DNA from: Vicia villosa
Lineage: Eukaryota; Streptophyta; Magnoliopsida; Fabales; Fabaceae
Assembly (NCBI RefSeq): GCF_029867415.1
Contig: NC_081181.1
Coordinates: 120,667,183-120,731,182 of the forward strand
Reading direction: 5' to 3'
DNA: 64,000 bases
In this document: piece after piece, positions 48,387 through 59,178 of the stretch
How positions within the stretch are numbered: the first letter of the stretch is position 1
How the letters are laid out: each line of letters opens with the position of its first letter
Made by a program: the position numbers and the translations under genes
The notes under the pieces: generated by a model
Seen by the model: the letters and a program-made list of their open reading frames with translations, nothing else
Database searches by the model: none
What the model was told of the DNA's origin: nothing

Positions 48387-49413
48387 GTTAAGATCTCAAA
48401 ACCTTTCCAATAATTCATGTTCTGACATCATCAACTCTCACGGAAGGTTCCTTGGAAAGAACTAAAAGAAAGGATCTTCCTTGAGAAAAGAGATAATTAA
48501 CAGTGCTGATTGTACCTTCTATCAACTTGGTAATTGCATCATCGGAAGAAGTCTCTTCAGCAGGAATGAATATGGCCTTCTCTTTGCAACCAATGTACAC
48601 CGAGTTAAGAGACAACCAATCCATCCCTAGAATAACATCAAGCCTCTTGAGGGGTAAGCAGATTAGATCAATCGGGAAGTCACGACCATTAAAAGACACC
48701 GAACAATCTTTACAAATTATTCGAGCTTCCACAGTATCATCTGTTGCCGAAGAAATAATCATAGGATTGGGTAATGGAGTAACTTCCAAACCAAGTCGGT
48801 AAACACACTCGGTAGAGTCAAAAGAATGAGTGGCTCCACAATCAACTAAAACACATAAAGGTTGATTGTTAACATAACACGTACCCGCAATGAGATTATG
48901 GTTTCCCTTGGCCTTTCTCGAATCCAAAGTGTAAACACGACCTGCAGTCTTCTCAGGAATCCTCTTTTGTGGACATTGTGGAGCTATGTGGCCCTGCTCG
49001 CCACATCTAAAACAAGTCACTGAAGCGTACTTGCACTCTCCGGTATGCTTCCTACCACACTTGCGACAATGGGGCAGTTGAGCTGATTGGTCACCATAAG
49101 CCTGCTTCTTCTTTGGTGGAGGATTACGGGGCCTCAAGTGTTGAGTAGATCTTCCTTGCTCCCTAAAATTAGCCCTGTTCTGGTTCCTCTCTTCTTGAAC
49201 CCTCTTCAAACTGTTTTCGGCAACATAGCATTGCCTCAAACACCCAGCATAAGTGGTGAACTCTCTCTGGGAAACACTATGAGCAATGTCGGCCCTCAAA
49301 CCCATCATGAACTGGTCAATCTTCCATAGTTCATCTGGAGCATAAACAGCTTGTCGGGAGTAATCAGCCAAGTCTTCGAACTTCTCTGCATATTCTGAAG
49401 CAGACATGTCACC
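48387..49413 (-). pseudogene. Element 4 gag C-terminus and protease
   Basis: The frame 49407-48415 (330 codons) begins at MSASEYAEKFED, inside the Gag domain. It has the zinc knuckle CFRCGEQGHIAPQC at about 131-144 and the protease motif VDCGATHSF at about 188, and runs to SKEPSVRVDDV before meeting a frame change. The next codons in another frame belong to the RNase H-INT linker (ELLERF), so RT is deleted here. An in-frame TAA at 49414-49416, where element 6 has CAA or CAG (Gln), separates it from the first part of gag. Its 781-bp end is duplicated at 43013-43793. Confidence 0.85.
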
Positions 49414-49900
49414 TTACTTTAAGTTCTGGAATTCTCGCTCCTTCTGAGTCCTCACACTATTAGGGAAATACTTCTGCAAGAATGCCACCTTGAAGTGCTG
49501 CAAATCCTTAGGAATCTCTTGTGTGGTGAAGAGCCGGTCCCTTCATCTTCTGGGTAGCAAAGATCACCTTTTCTTCTTCAGTACACTGAATAGCTTGGAA
49601 CACTCTTTCAATACCAGCTAACCAGTCATGAGCCAAAAGAGAATCAAGTCCGCCAACAAACTCTGGAGGATCCATCCTGAAGAAGGCACGAAAATCCGGT
49701 CCAGCTGCAGCTTGAGGAACGGGAACTTGAGTAGGAGGTTGTTGTCCCTGCACGCCTTGCATCATTTGAGCCATCATCTGGTTCTGTTGCATCATTTGTT
49801 GCATCATCTGTTGCCAAGGCATGCCTGCACCTCCGGCTTCATGCTCGGGCTTCACATTCCTAGTTCTGGGCCTTCCGGGACCTCTGCGTTGCTCAGCCAT
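49414..49900 (-). pseudogene. Element 4 gag N-terminus
   Basis: Starts at about 49900 (MAEQRRGPGRPR) within a frame that is open further upstream into the LTR. It has a methionine/glutamine-rich stretch (about 49740-49820) and MDPPEFVGGLDSLLAHDW, the conserved start of the capsid region. At about 49530 a small deletion removes the GRWW segment present in element 6 and shifts the frame. It cannot make a full Gag. Confidence 0.8.
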
Positions 49901-50042
49901 CTCCCTGTCTGTCCTACGCATGGAATCAAGTTGATCAGGCTTAATGCCATAAATAAGACATAAGGAATCATACTGATTAAACACATATGAGGCAGACTTG
50001 TACTGCATTATGATGCGTCTTAGCAAAGTCGAGGATCGACCT

Positions 50043-50054
50043 GCTCTGATACCA
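50043..50054 (-). promoter_or_regulatory. Element 4 primer-binding site (tRNA-iMet type)
   Basis: GCTCTGATACCA on the plus strand, the exact complement of TGGTATCAGAGC, two bases from the 5' LTR. Confidence 0.92.
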
Positions 50055-50056
50055 AC

Positions 50057-52202
50057 TATAACACCCCACACATATATGTCTAGAATAATATGCATAAAGT
50101 ATTAATTATGGTTCATAAGACAACAATTACATAATGTTTGCAGCGGAAATAGAAGTACACGAATACATAAGCCGAATGTATCATGGCCAAAATATAAGTA
50201 CATCATATCAGTACATATCCAAAATACACGAACTAGTAAGCACGATAAGAAGCTAAAAGAAACATCCAAGCATCGCCAAGAGATCTAATCCATCTTTCCC
50301 TTACCGCGATCTTGCCTCGAGCCACCTGAAAATAAATAATTGGAATGGGATGAGATTACTAAATCTCAGTGAGTCCGCCTATCCTATTAGTCCGCTCGAA
50401 TCTAAAGGGAACATACAAAAAATGAACGAATCCACCATGGATTCGGGGTTATTCTCACTTCCGGTACAATTACGGAGTAAACAAAGTGACTCGTCCACCA
50501 TTGGACTTGTCTCAAGCAAATACACACTGTATAGCAAACAAGTATGCAAACCCGCATCCACACACGGGGAATCCAGAAGTGTAACAACCATGGCTAAATT
50601 ATGGAATAAATGCATCCTCGATGAGTAACCTGCTGCCTATATGTCAAGGGACTTGTACAAGCACACTGCAAGACGGTTAAACGGTTCGCACGAGCCTAAA
50701 TGACCGCGAGATGACTTTTTCCTAAATGGCGTCATTGTTCCGTTAACCTTCTTCACGCTAGTGAGTTACGCCGAGTACAAACCGCCACCTTGACGCCTGA
50801 GCCCATCAGGCGAAAGCCTAGTATTAGTCTACGTGACTTTACTAGAGGTGAGTTACCACATTATGCATTAGCCTACATAGCCGCATAACCCCACCATACC
50901 GAGCACGCAAGTGTGTTAACGGCAAGTGAGTAAAACCCCGTACGGAAACTCACGAGCACACTGCACGGTAGCTCAAATGCACACCATATCGAACAATACA
51001 CATGAACGAGTTATTCCATTGGACTACACGGTCCGGGAGGGCTCATAGACTACATAGTCGGAGCAGCGTCCCAATCTAGCCTTCCGGCCATTTCGATTCA
51101 AGCATACAAAAATATGACGTAAAGTCAAGGTCACAAACAATACAGTCAATCCAGTCGTTTAACCCAAACGACGGTGTCCTCATTTTTACAAATATAGCAC
51201 ACAATAACATAACACAGTATTCAAGAATAATGAGGAAAATTCAATACAACAACATAATATCCATATGTTATCCGTGTCGCTCTTTACTGAAGGTGCGCCA
51301 GATATATCGAAAAATAATATTTAGACACCAAGGCTAATTTTCCTAGATAGTACACTTAATTAGCTTTCTAACGGTATATGGTACACGTCAAACGGATGCA
51401 CGAAACGGGAGATACAAATTTCCCAAGACTGCTGAATTTTCACCCTGTGCCGAGGGTAATCGGTTACTCTGAGACCAGTAACCGATTACTGGCTTCAAAA
51501 ATGCCCAGCCAGCCATTTTACACAGGGTAACCGGTTACCCAGGATCCAGTAACCGATTACTCTGCTGCAGAATCAGTTTTCTGCATTTTAGGAGTTCTAA
51601 AACCAGTCCCAACATCCTATAGTTGATCCCCTATACTTGTATAACTGTCCAAACGAAATTGTAACACATAAACACATTTAGAAACATCAATAGACAGGGA
51701 TTATAGCAAAACAAACAGATTTAGCATCATTGATTCATAGGTTCATTCACAATCCCTAAACCCCAATTGAACCCTCACATGCAAAACCCCATGGCTACTA
51801 ACTAGGGACTCACCTTTAGAGATGAAGTCGATGATGATGAAGCTGTAGCAAGATGGAGATGATGATAGAAGCAAGGTTTGGGACAGATTTCTGCTGCATG
51901 CAAAGATGGGGCTTGGACCAAGTTGGGACTCTTCCCTTCTCTTCCTCTTCTTTCACGTTCTTGTTCCTCTTTCTCTACTAAAACAAAATTCTAGTTTTGG
52001 AAAGAAGGTAGTGAGCAACCAAACATGTCCCTATTCCTATTTAAGAGTGAAAGTACCATTATACCCCTTCTATTGCCACTAATAGGTTTGGTTAACACAA
52101 GAGACCAATTAGTAGCAATATATATCACATTTATCCATCTTCTTTTATACTAAACATATTAGTAAGAATAAAGATTGAATAAATATAATATCGGGTATTA
52201 CA
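50057..52202 (-). repeat. Element 4 5' LTR
   Basis: 2146 bp. Nearly the same as the left LTR apart from a 36-bp segment that the left copy lost. Hairpin at 50351-50368, palindromes near 51453-51560. Confidence 0.9.
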
Positions 52203-53080
52203 TTTTTTATTTTATTGAATATTGTTATAATTATAGGAATGAAATAATTATTGTTATAAATATAGTTGTATATATTTTATGTATTTAATACAAAAAATTA
52301 CACCTTTTAAATTGATTACAAAATCAATCACCATTATTATAAAATTAAATAATATTTATTGATTATTATTATTATTATTAATGTATATCATCAAAACAAT
52401 TCTTAGAAGTTAAAAATGAAATAAATTTCATTTACGTGTTTTTTATCATCCTAATGTTATATAAGTGGATTTATATATATTTTTTAAAATTATGTTTAAA
52501 ATATGTCAATAATTCATGAAGTTAAAGGCTAATGGCACAGACATACACGGGTAAATGACTATTTAATTATCATAGCTATTAAAACTCATGTTTTTAACTT
52601 TTCAACATAAAATCAATTTTTCGTTGCTCAATGCAATTAATCTATTATTAATATATAAAAGTAATAGTACTTGGAAATTCCAGTAAAAGCCTTCTGATAA
52701 ATGAACTGAAAATCAGACTCTAATTTTTTGTTGATGATTTATTTTTCCTAATTCATTATTTTTTGGCTTCAAATTCAAATCTACACGTTAAATGGTTAAA
52801 CCCTAAAATTTATTTCATCATTGAATGGATACATTTTCTATGCGTTTGAAAAAATCAATTCCTCCACTACCCAAAAAAATAAATTACTTGTGCCCTTTCA
52901 ATTTTCTATGCGTTTCAAACTTTTAATTCTCACGGTATATATCACAACCAACAATGGCACACTAGTATTCACTTTCTCTTTTACAGGTTTGAAGTTTCTT
53001 CCACATTTTTGTTTTCTATTAATTTGTACGATTTGGTATTTTCCAAGTGAAATCTGTTTTCTTCTTGCAGCTATTTAAGC
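52203..53080 (+). repeat. Tandem array unit D, right part
   Basis: AT-rich spacer continuing from 39390 after element 4, ending with the TTCTTGCAG acceptor-like sequence before unit E. Near 52905-52940 it has about 40 bp also present in unit E (55618-55650) but not in A or B, so D and E belong to one subtype. No gene is seen. Confidence 0.82.
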
Positions 53081-53086
53081 ATTCCC

Positions 53087-53781
53087 ATGGCTCGCCCTAC
53101 CGATTCTGTGAAGGACATCGAAGGATTTGTGGAAGATTGCAGTTAGTTGTAAGCATATATGGTCTGTAACAAGTTCTTCCAAAAAAGAACGTTTTAGTTG
53201 ATTCGTAGGTGGTATTTTGTTCCCAAATTCTTTTGTTTTTGTCTTACACATTATGTTCTGCCTTATTACTAACAAATATTATTTCTGTTTTTTTAAGCAT
53301 GATATGATTCAAGCGATTGTACCTACTTATTTGGTTTTCAAATTCAAGTCCGAACTATCAGCTGGAAGTTCTTATATCAGGAAGAATTTCAAAGTTTCGA
53401 AAAACGACTTCTCTTTTAAGTCGACGAATCATTCTTACAAATTGGTTTTATGTGGATCAACTTCTGTTAAGAAATCAGACCTTCATGACATTCCTGCTTA
53501 TTACCTTAACCTTCTTAGATTGGATGCCATAGTTGAAGGAAGGTTTCAGTCTAATGTTTTGGTTGGTAAGTTAATTGTATTCTTTGTGATAGATTTTTGA
53601 ATTTTATGTAATATTATTTATTCCCTGAACATGTTTTGTTTTTTAGATATCCTTGGAGGTATTATTGAGATTTCTCAATCTCAAATAAATGGTGACAACA
53701 ACAAGAACAGAGTTGTTTTTACCATTGTTGTTTTTGTATGCATATACTGCCGACTCAGGCTCCACCATTCTTGATGATCAG
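53087..53781 (+). pseudogene. RPA70-like fragment, unit E
   Basis: Block 1 starts at ATG 53087 but has lost eight bases after GACATC, so the frame shifts to EGFVEDCS and stops. The downstream KHIWSV-coding stretch is still present. Block 2 is 53298-53565 and block 3 is 53647-53781, both in frame with intact AG and GTAAGT borders. Only the first exon is clearly broken. Confidence 0.6.
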
Positions 53782-53835
53782 GTAGGAAGAGCTTTTGTTG
53801 CGGCAAACTGTAAGGCTTCCTTCTATAAGGAAGCC

Positions 53836-54014
53836 TTTTATGTGAGAGGTGCACACATATGCTTGAATGGATCATCCTTCTTTTATGTGAGAGGTGCACA
53901 CAAATGCTTGAATGGATCATCCTTCTTTTATGTGAGAGGTGCACACATATGCTTGAATGGATCATCCTTCTTTTATGTGAGAGGTGCACACATATGCTTG
54001 AATGATCATTTTTC
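53836..54014 (+). repeat. 45-bp minisatellite, 4 copies, unit E
   Basis: The longest array seen. The alternative-frame ORF at 53689-54078 has 129 codons; a one-base deletion in the last copy changes its C-terminal end to a longer tail instead of FKYMVFKHVSLSFN. Confidence 0.88.
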
Positions 54015-54078
54015 AAATATATGGTCTTTAAACACGTATCTCTTTCTTTTAATTAGTTGGTATTGGAAGTTACAATAA

Positions 54079-55064
54079 TTGTTTCCCAATAATCCTTCAT
54101 TGTACATAATATATTTAATTACTTGAATATTATCATCATTACGTTTTTTTTCACTTTAACTTAACATTATACCAAATATATTTATACCATAATTATTAAT
54201 TACATAATATTAACCATTAAACTTCTCAAACCAGACGTCAGCTCTTCAAAATTCCAACAAATTAGAACATAAAATAATAATGTTCAAAATTCAATCTCTT
54301 TCTTTCTTAATTTTAGTAATTATTATTAGTTATTATTATTAATTATTGAGCTAATTTATTTATTAAAAAAATAAATTAGCTTTCAATGGTAACCTACACA
54401 CGATTTTATTTTTGTATGTATTTGTTTAAACATTAAAATATATCAAATCATAACTTATTATTTTTTAAATGGAAAGACATACTTAAAGTAAATTATTTCT
54501 TTCTCATTAATTATTATCCAATTTAATTAGTAAATATAAATTTTACCGCGCATCAATAGTAAATTCCATCTTATTAAATAAAATGTAAAAAAATAATATA
54601 CAATAATTATATCCATATATTTTATTTATTTGTGATACTCTTTTTAAAATATATCTAATATATTAATTATAATTACGAATACTTTTAAACTACAATAAAA
54701 ATGTAAGATGATATGACAAATATGAACTTATTGATATAAAAATAATAATTAAAAAGAATCATAATTAAAAGTGATTTTATGAATTTATTTAAAAAGTATC
54801 CTGACGGGTATTGTCATACAATCTATTATCTATTATAATATATAAAAACTAAAGTACCTGAAAATTGATAATGCCGTATTAGATTTTTTATTTTATTGAA
54901 TATTGTTATAATTATAGGAATGAAATAATTATTGTTATAAATATAGTTTTTCCAATGTTCAAATAAATAGGAATATATTTTATGTATTTAATACAAAAAA
55001 TTACACCTTTTAAATTGATTACAAAATCAATCACCATTATTATAAAATTAAATAATATTTATTG

Positions 55065-55096
<32 letters not shown>

Positions 55097-55791
55097 ATAT
55101 CATCAAAACAATTCTTAGAAGTTAAAAATGAAATAAATTTCATTTACGTGTTTTTTATCATCCTAAAGTTATATAAGTGGATTTATATATAGTTTTTAAA
55201 ATTATGTTTAAAATATGTCAATAATTCATGAAGTTAAAGGCTAATGGCACAGACATACACGGGTAAATGACTATTTAATTATCATAGCTATTAAAACTCA
55301 TGTTTTTAACTTTTCAACATAAAATCAATTTTTCGTTGCTCAATGTAATTAATCTATTATTAATATATAAAAGTAATAGTACTTGGAAATTCCAGTAAAA
55401 GCCTTCTGATAAATGAACTGAAACTCAGACTCTAATTTTTTGTTGATTATTTATTTTTCCTAATTCATTATTTTTTGGCTTCAAATTCAAATCTACACGT
55501 TAAATGGTTAAACCCTGAAATTTATTTCATCATTGAATGGATACGTTTTCTATGCGTTTGAAAAAATCAATTCCTCCACTACCCAAAAAAATAAATTACT
55601 TGTGCCCTTTCAATTTTCTATGCGTTTCAAACTTTTAATTCTCACAGTATATTTACAACCAACAATGGCACACCAGTATTCACTTTCTCTTTTACAGGTT
55701 TGAAGTTTCTTCTTCATTTTTGTTTTCTATTAATTTGTACGATTTGGTATTTTCCAAGTGAAATCTATTTTCTTCTTGCAGCTATTTAAGC
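54079..55791. other. AT-rich spacer of unit E
   Basis: No gene. Contains the 13-bp-arm foldback (near 54348-54380) and a TTA/ATT microsatellite at 55065-55092 that is longer than in other units. Confidence 0.7.
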
Positions 55792-55797
55792 ATTCCC

Positions 55798-56491
55798 ATG
55801 GCTCGCCCTACCGATTCTGTGAAGGACATCGAAGGATTTGTGGAAGATTGCAGTTAGTTCTAAGCATATATGGTCTGTAACAAGTTCTTCCAAAAAAGAA
55901 CGTTTTAGTTGATTCGAAGGTGGTATTTTGTTCCCAAATTCTATTGTTTTTGTCTTACACACTATGTTCTGCCTTATTACTAACAAATATTATTTCTGTT
56001 TTTTTAAGCATGATATGATTCAAGCGATTGTACCTACTTATTTGGTTTTCAAATTCAAGTCCGAACTATCAGCTGGAAGTTCTTATATCATGCAGAATTT
56101 CAAAGTTTCGAAAAACGACTTCTCTTTTAAGTCGACGAATCATTCTTACAAATTGGTTTTATGTGGATCAACTTCTGTTAAGAAATCAGACCTTCCTGAC
56201 ATTCCTGCTTATTACCTTAACCTTCTTGGATTGGATGCCATAGTTGAAGGAAGGTTTCAGTCTAATGTTTTGGTTGGTAAGTTAATTGTATTCTTTGTGA
56301 TAGATTTCTGAATTTTATGTAATATTATTTATTCCCTGAACATGTTTTTTTTTTAGATATCCTTGGAGGTATTATTGAGATTTCTCAATCTCAAATAAAT
56401 GGTGACAACAACAAGAACAGAGTTGTTTTTACCATTGTTGTTTTTGTATGCATGTACTGCCGACTCAGGCTCCACCATTCTTGATGATCAG
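55798..56491 (+). pseudogene. RPA70-like fragment, unit F
   Basis: Same eight-base loss in block 1 as unit E. Block 2 (56009-56276) and block 3 (56357-56491) are open and keep splice-site-like borders: HDMIQAIVPTYLVF, CGSTSVKKSDLPDIPAYYLN, EGRFQSNVLV, then DILGGIIEISQSQING. This is the best preserved OB-fold core in the window. Confidence 0.62.
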
Positions 56492-56545
56492 GTAGGAAGA
56501 GCTTTTGTTGCGACAAACTTTAAGGCTTCCTTCTATAAGGAAGCC

Positions 56546-56635
56546 TTTTATGTGAGAGGTGCACACATATGCTTGAATGGATCATCCTTCTTTTATGTGA
56601 GAGGTGCACACATATGCTTGAATGGATCATTTTTC
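56546..56635 (+). repeat. 45-bp minisatellite, 2 copies, unit F
   Basis: Keeps a 92-codon alternative frame at 56399-56677 with the same C-terminus as units A, B and D. Confidence 0.87.
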
Positions 56636-56685
56636 AAATATATGGTCTTTAAACACGTATCTCTTTCTTTTAATTAGTTGGTATT

Positions 56686-57550
56686 TGTAACACCCCATAC
56701 ATAACTGATTAGTATATTATGCATGAAACGTTATAAATTGATATTCAGTACATACAAAAGCTATAGTTATAGAAAGATCCATATAAAATACAACATGAAA
56801 TCCTAGTAAGAATTAGAAAACATGTGTCTTCAATGGATCTGCACAGCAGAAAATGAGATCTGACGAGGCCTCCGAGCCATCACCACCTCCAAGTCTTTAG
56901 TCCAAACCTGTTACTGACCAAACGCTACTAAACTGCACCTGAAAAAAATATAAGTTGATTGGGGTGAGATTACTAAATCTCAGTGAGTCCTCCTATCCTA
57001 TGGGTCCATTCGGATCTACAGGGTACATGCATCAAAACCGAATCCACCATTGATCCGGGGTTTATCCTCACATCCGGTACAAGTACGGAGAAAACACGGA
57101 ATCATCCACCATTGGACGATTAATGCAGATATACAATTATATAAGCAACCAAGTATGCAAAACCCGCATCCATATACGGGGAATCCAGAAGTACGTTAAT
57201 ACCACTACTAAGTTACTAACACACCCTCGGTGGGTTCACCCATGCCTATTTGTCAAGAGACTTGCACAAGCACCCTGCAAGAGTGGTTAAATGGGTTTGC
57301 ACAAGCCTACATGGCTGCGAGATGACCTTGCCTAAGAGGCGACACCGTCCCATTAACCATCTATACGCACGTGGTGTTAACGGCAAGTGCAACACGCCGT
57401 CTCGACGCATGAGCCCATCCGGGTAGGAACCTAATGATGTAGCCTACATGGCATCACTAGAGATGGTTTACCTGTTATGCGTAGGCTTACTTAGCCGCAT
57501 AACGCCATCATACCGAGCACACGAGTGTGTACACAGCAAGTGAGTAAAAA
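56686..57550 (-). mobile_element. Element 5: LTR of an element 1/3-type retrotransposon, interrupted by element 6
   Basis: Starts TGTAACACCCCATACATAAC, inserted in unit F. The first 300 bases match the same LTR end of elements 1 and 3; it then follows the element 3 type more closely (for example the sequence around 57380-57500). Hairpin at 56965-56982. Only 865 bp are seen before element 6; the remainder lies outside the window. Confidence 0.82.
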
Positions 57551-58436
57551 TGTAACACACCATACATACATTGCCTAGGATATACATATATGGCATTAAA
57601 ATGGTACTCGAAAATCATAAACATAAGCAGCGGAATAGATAATGTATAAGTACAAGTACAAAAGCCCAAACTGTCATGGCCAAAATACATGAGTTCCAAC
57701 TAGTACAAATACATATCCATGGTACAAAAGATGATAGTACAAAAGATCATGAACTACAAAAGAACGCATCGCCAAGAAACATCAACTCAAAGCTAAGCCA
57801 TCTTACCCTTGCCTCGATCCTGCCTCGAACCACCTGTAAAAAGAATAATTGGAATGGGGTGAGATTACTAAATCTCAGTGAGTCTCCCTATCTTACGGGT
57901 TCACTCGGTTCTACAGGGAACATGCAATCAACGGATTCACCGAGAATCCGGGTTATCCTCACGGCTAGGTACAAGCACAAACAAGGTTACACCATCAATG
58001 GAAGTCCCATAACTATCCAATGAGGCATCAACAACAACAGGCTTAACGCCATCACAAACAGGTATGCAGACCCGTACCCATGTACGAGGAATCCAGGAGT
58101 AAGTTTACGTCCCACTCATTAGGCCACGCCATCCACACCCTCGGTGAGTAACCAAGTACATAGCGTCAAGAGGCTTGCACAGGCACATCGCAAGACCGAT
58201 CGGATACTCTTCCTAAATGGAATCCATCCGAGATGAGTTGTCACCGTGACATTGCCTAAATGGCGCCCGGCCCCATCATTGTCCACACGCAGATGAGTTA
58301 CGCCGAGTGCAAACACGCCTTCTTGACAATACAAGCCCACCGGGCTAAAGCCTAGTGATCTTGCCTATGTGGCATCACTAGAGGTGAATCGGAAGTAATG
58401 TCGCCTACATGGCATTACTTCTCCACCATACCAAGC

Positions 58437-58594
58437 ACGCTGATGTGTAACGCAAGAGTGGAAGTGCCCCCTACGGCCCTCACAAGCACATCGCAATGGT
58501 AGCTCAGGTGTGTAGAACATACTGAGAACGCTGATGTGTAACGCAAGTGTGGAAGTGCCCCCTACGGCCCTCACAAGCACATCGCAACGGTAAT
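58437..58594. repeat. Direct duplication, period about 91 bp, in the element 6 LTR
   Basis: The block beginning ACGCTGATGTGTAACGCAAG at 58437 recurs at 58528. Element 2 has an analogous duplication near 17130-17290, so this part of the LTR expands repeatedly. Confidence 0.85.
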
Positions 58595-58733
58595 AAATGT
58601 TCTATGCGATTTACCCCCTAATAGTATAGGCCTACTCCGATTCAAGCATAACCATACATCACCGAGATCACACGGCACGGTATCAGCCATCACACAGGCA
58701 ATCACATTCGAATGTTCCACCGGAACAAACGAA

Positions 58734-58736
58734 ATA

Positions 58737-58767
<31 letters not shown>
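58734..58767. repeat. (AAT)n microsatellite
   Basis: About eleven AAT repeats inside the element 6 LTR. Confidence 0.95.
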
Positions 58768-58768
<1 letters not shown>

Positions 58769-58955
58769 CACGATATAATCCACACCATTTGTATTTCACA
58801 ACATACAAGCATATCCAAGGGATTTCATTCATATCATGGCCTTTTACAATTAAAACATATATCAGAATGCCATACAAGTCATAAGAGGCCTTCGATTTCG
58901 ATACGAAACGAAACTGCACTTAAATGGGAGAAATATCAATTCTGCATCAGACTAG

Positions 58956-59178
58956 TTCGCTACAGCGAACTTCTGTTCGCTACAGCAAACTCAAACATAA
59001 GCAAACTTATTCAAATTCAGGTTAGTTCGCTACAGCGAACTCCCAGCGAAGCCCCGATTCGCTACAGCGAATGAAAGTTCGCTACAGGGAATAAATCAAT
59101 TCTGCTCCCAGGTTTATTCGCTACACAGTTCGCTACCGCGAACCATTCTCTACTGCGAATGAAAGTTCGCTGCAGCGA
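58956..59178. repeat. TTCGCTACAGCGAA palindrome cluster, element 6
   Basis: Perfect copies include those at 58956-58969 and 59165-59178 (GC centre), with several more perfect or decayed copies between. Same motif as element 2 although element 6 is a coding element; some copies have lost one arm base (CTACAGCAAA, CTACAGGGAA). Confidence 0.92.

Larger units (their letters stand above)
39391..52202 (-). mobile_element. Element 4: Tekay/Del-type chromovirus (Ty3/gypsy), defective, with nested Athila-derived segment
   Basis: TG...CA LTRs flanked by TTTTT (39386-39390 and 52203-52207). Left 3' LTR 39391-41499 (2109 bp), right 5' LTR 50057-52202 (2146 bp); the left copy lacks about 36 bp near its start and the right copy begins TATAACACC, a G-to-A change in the terminal TG. 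PBS complement at 50043-50054. Coding order on the minus strand is gag, PR, then RNase H end-INT-chromodomain, with RT missing. Integrase wording (YGRKCRSPLCW, DVFHVSQLW) and the C-terminal chromodomain-like tail are typical of the Tekay/Del chromovirus clade. Confidence 0.9.
53081..55791 (+). repeat. Tandem array unit E, uninterrupted
   Basis: The only unit on the right side without an inserted element, 2711 bp. It has four minisatellite copies and the D/E-type spacer insertion. Confidence 0.87.
55792..56685 (+). repeat. Tandem array unit F, left part
   Basis: Cut at 56685 by element 5 just after the alternative-frame ORF. GTATT at 56681-56685 is the expected target duplication; the other copy would be outside the window. 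Confidence 0.85.
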
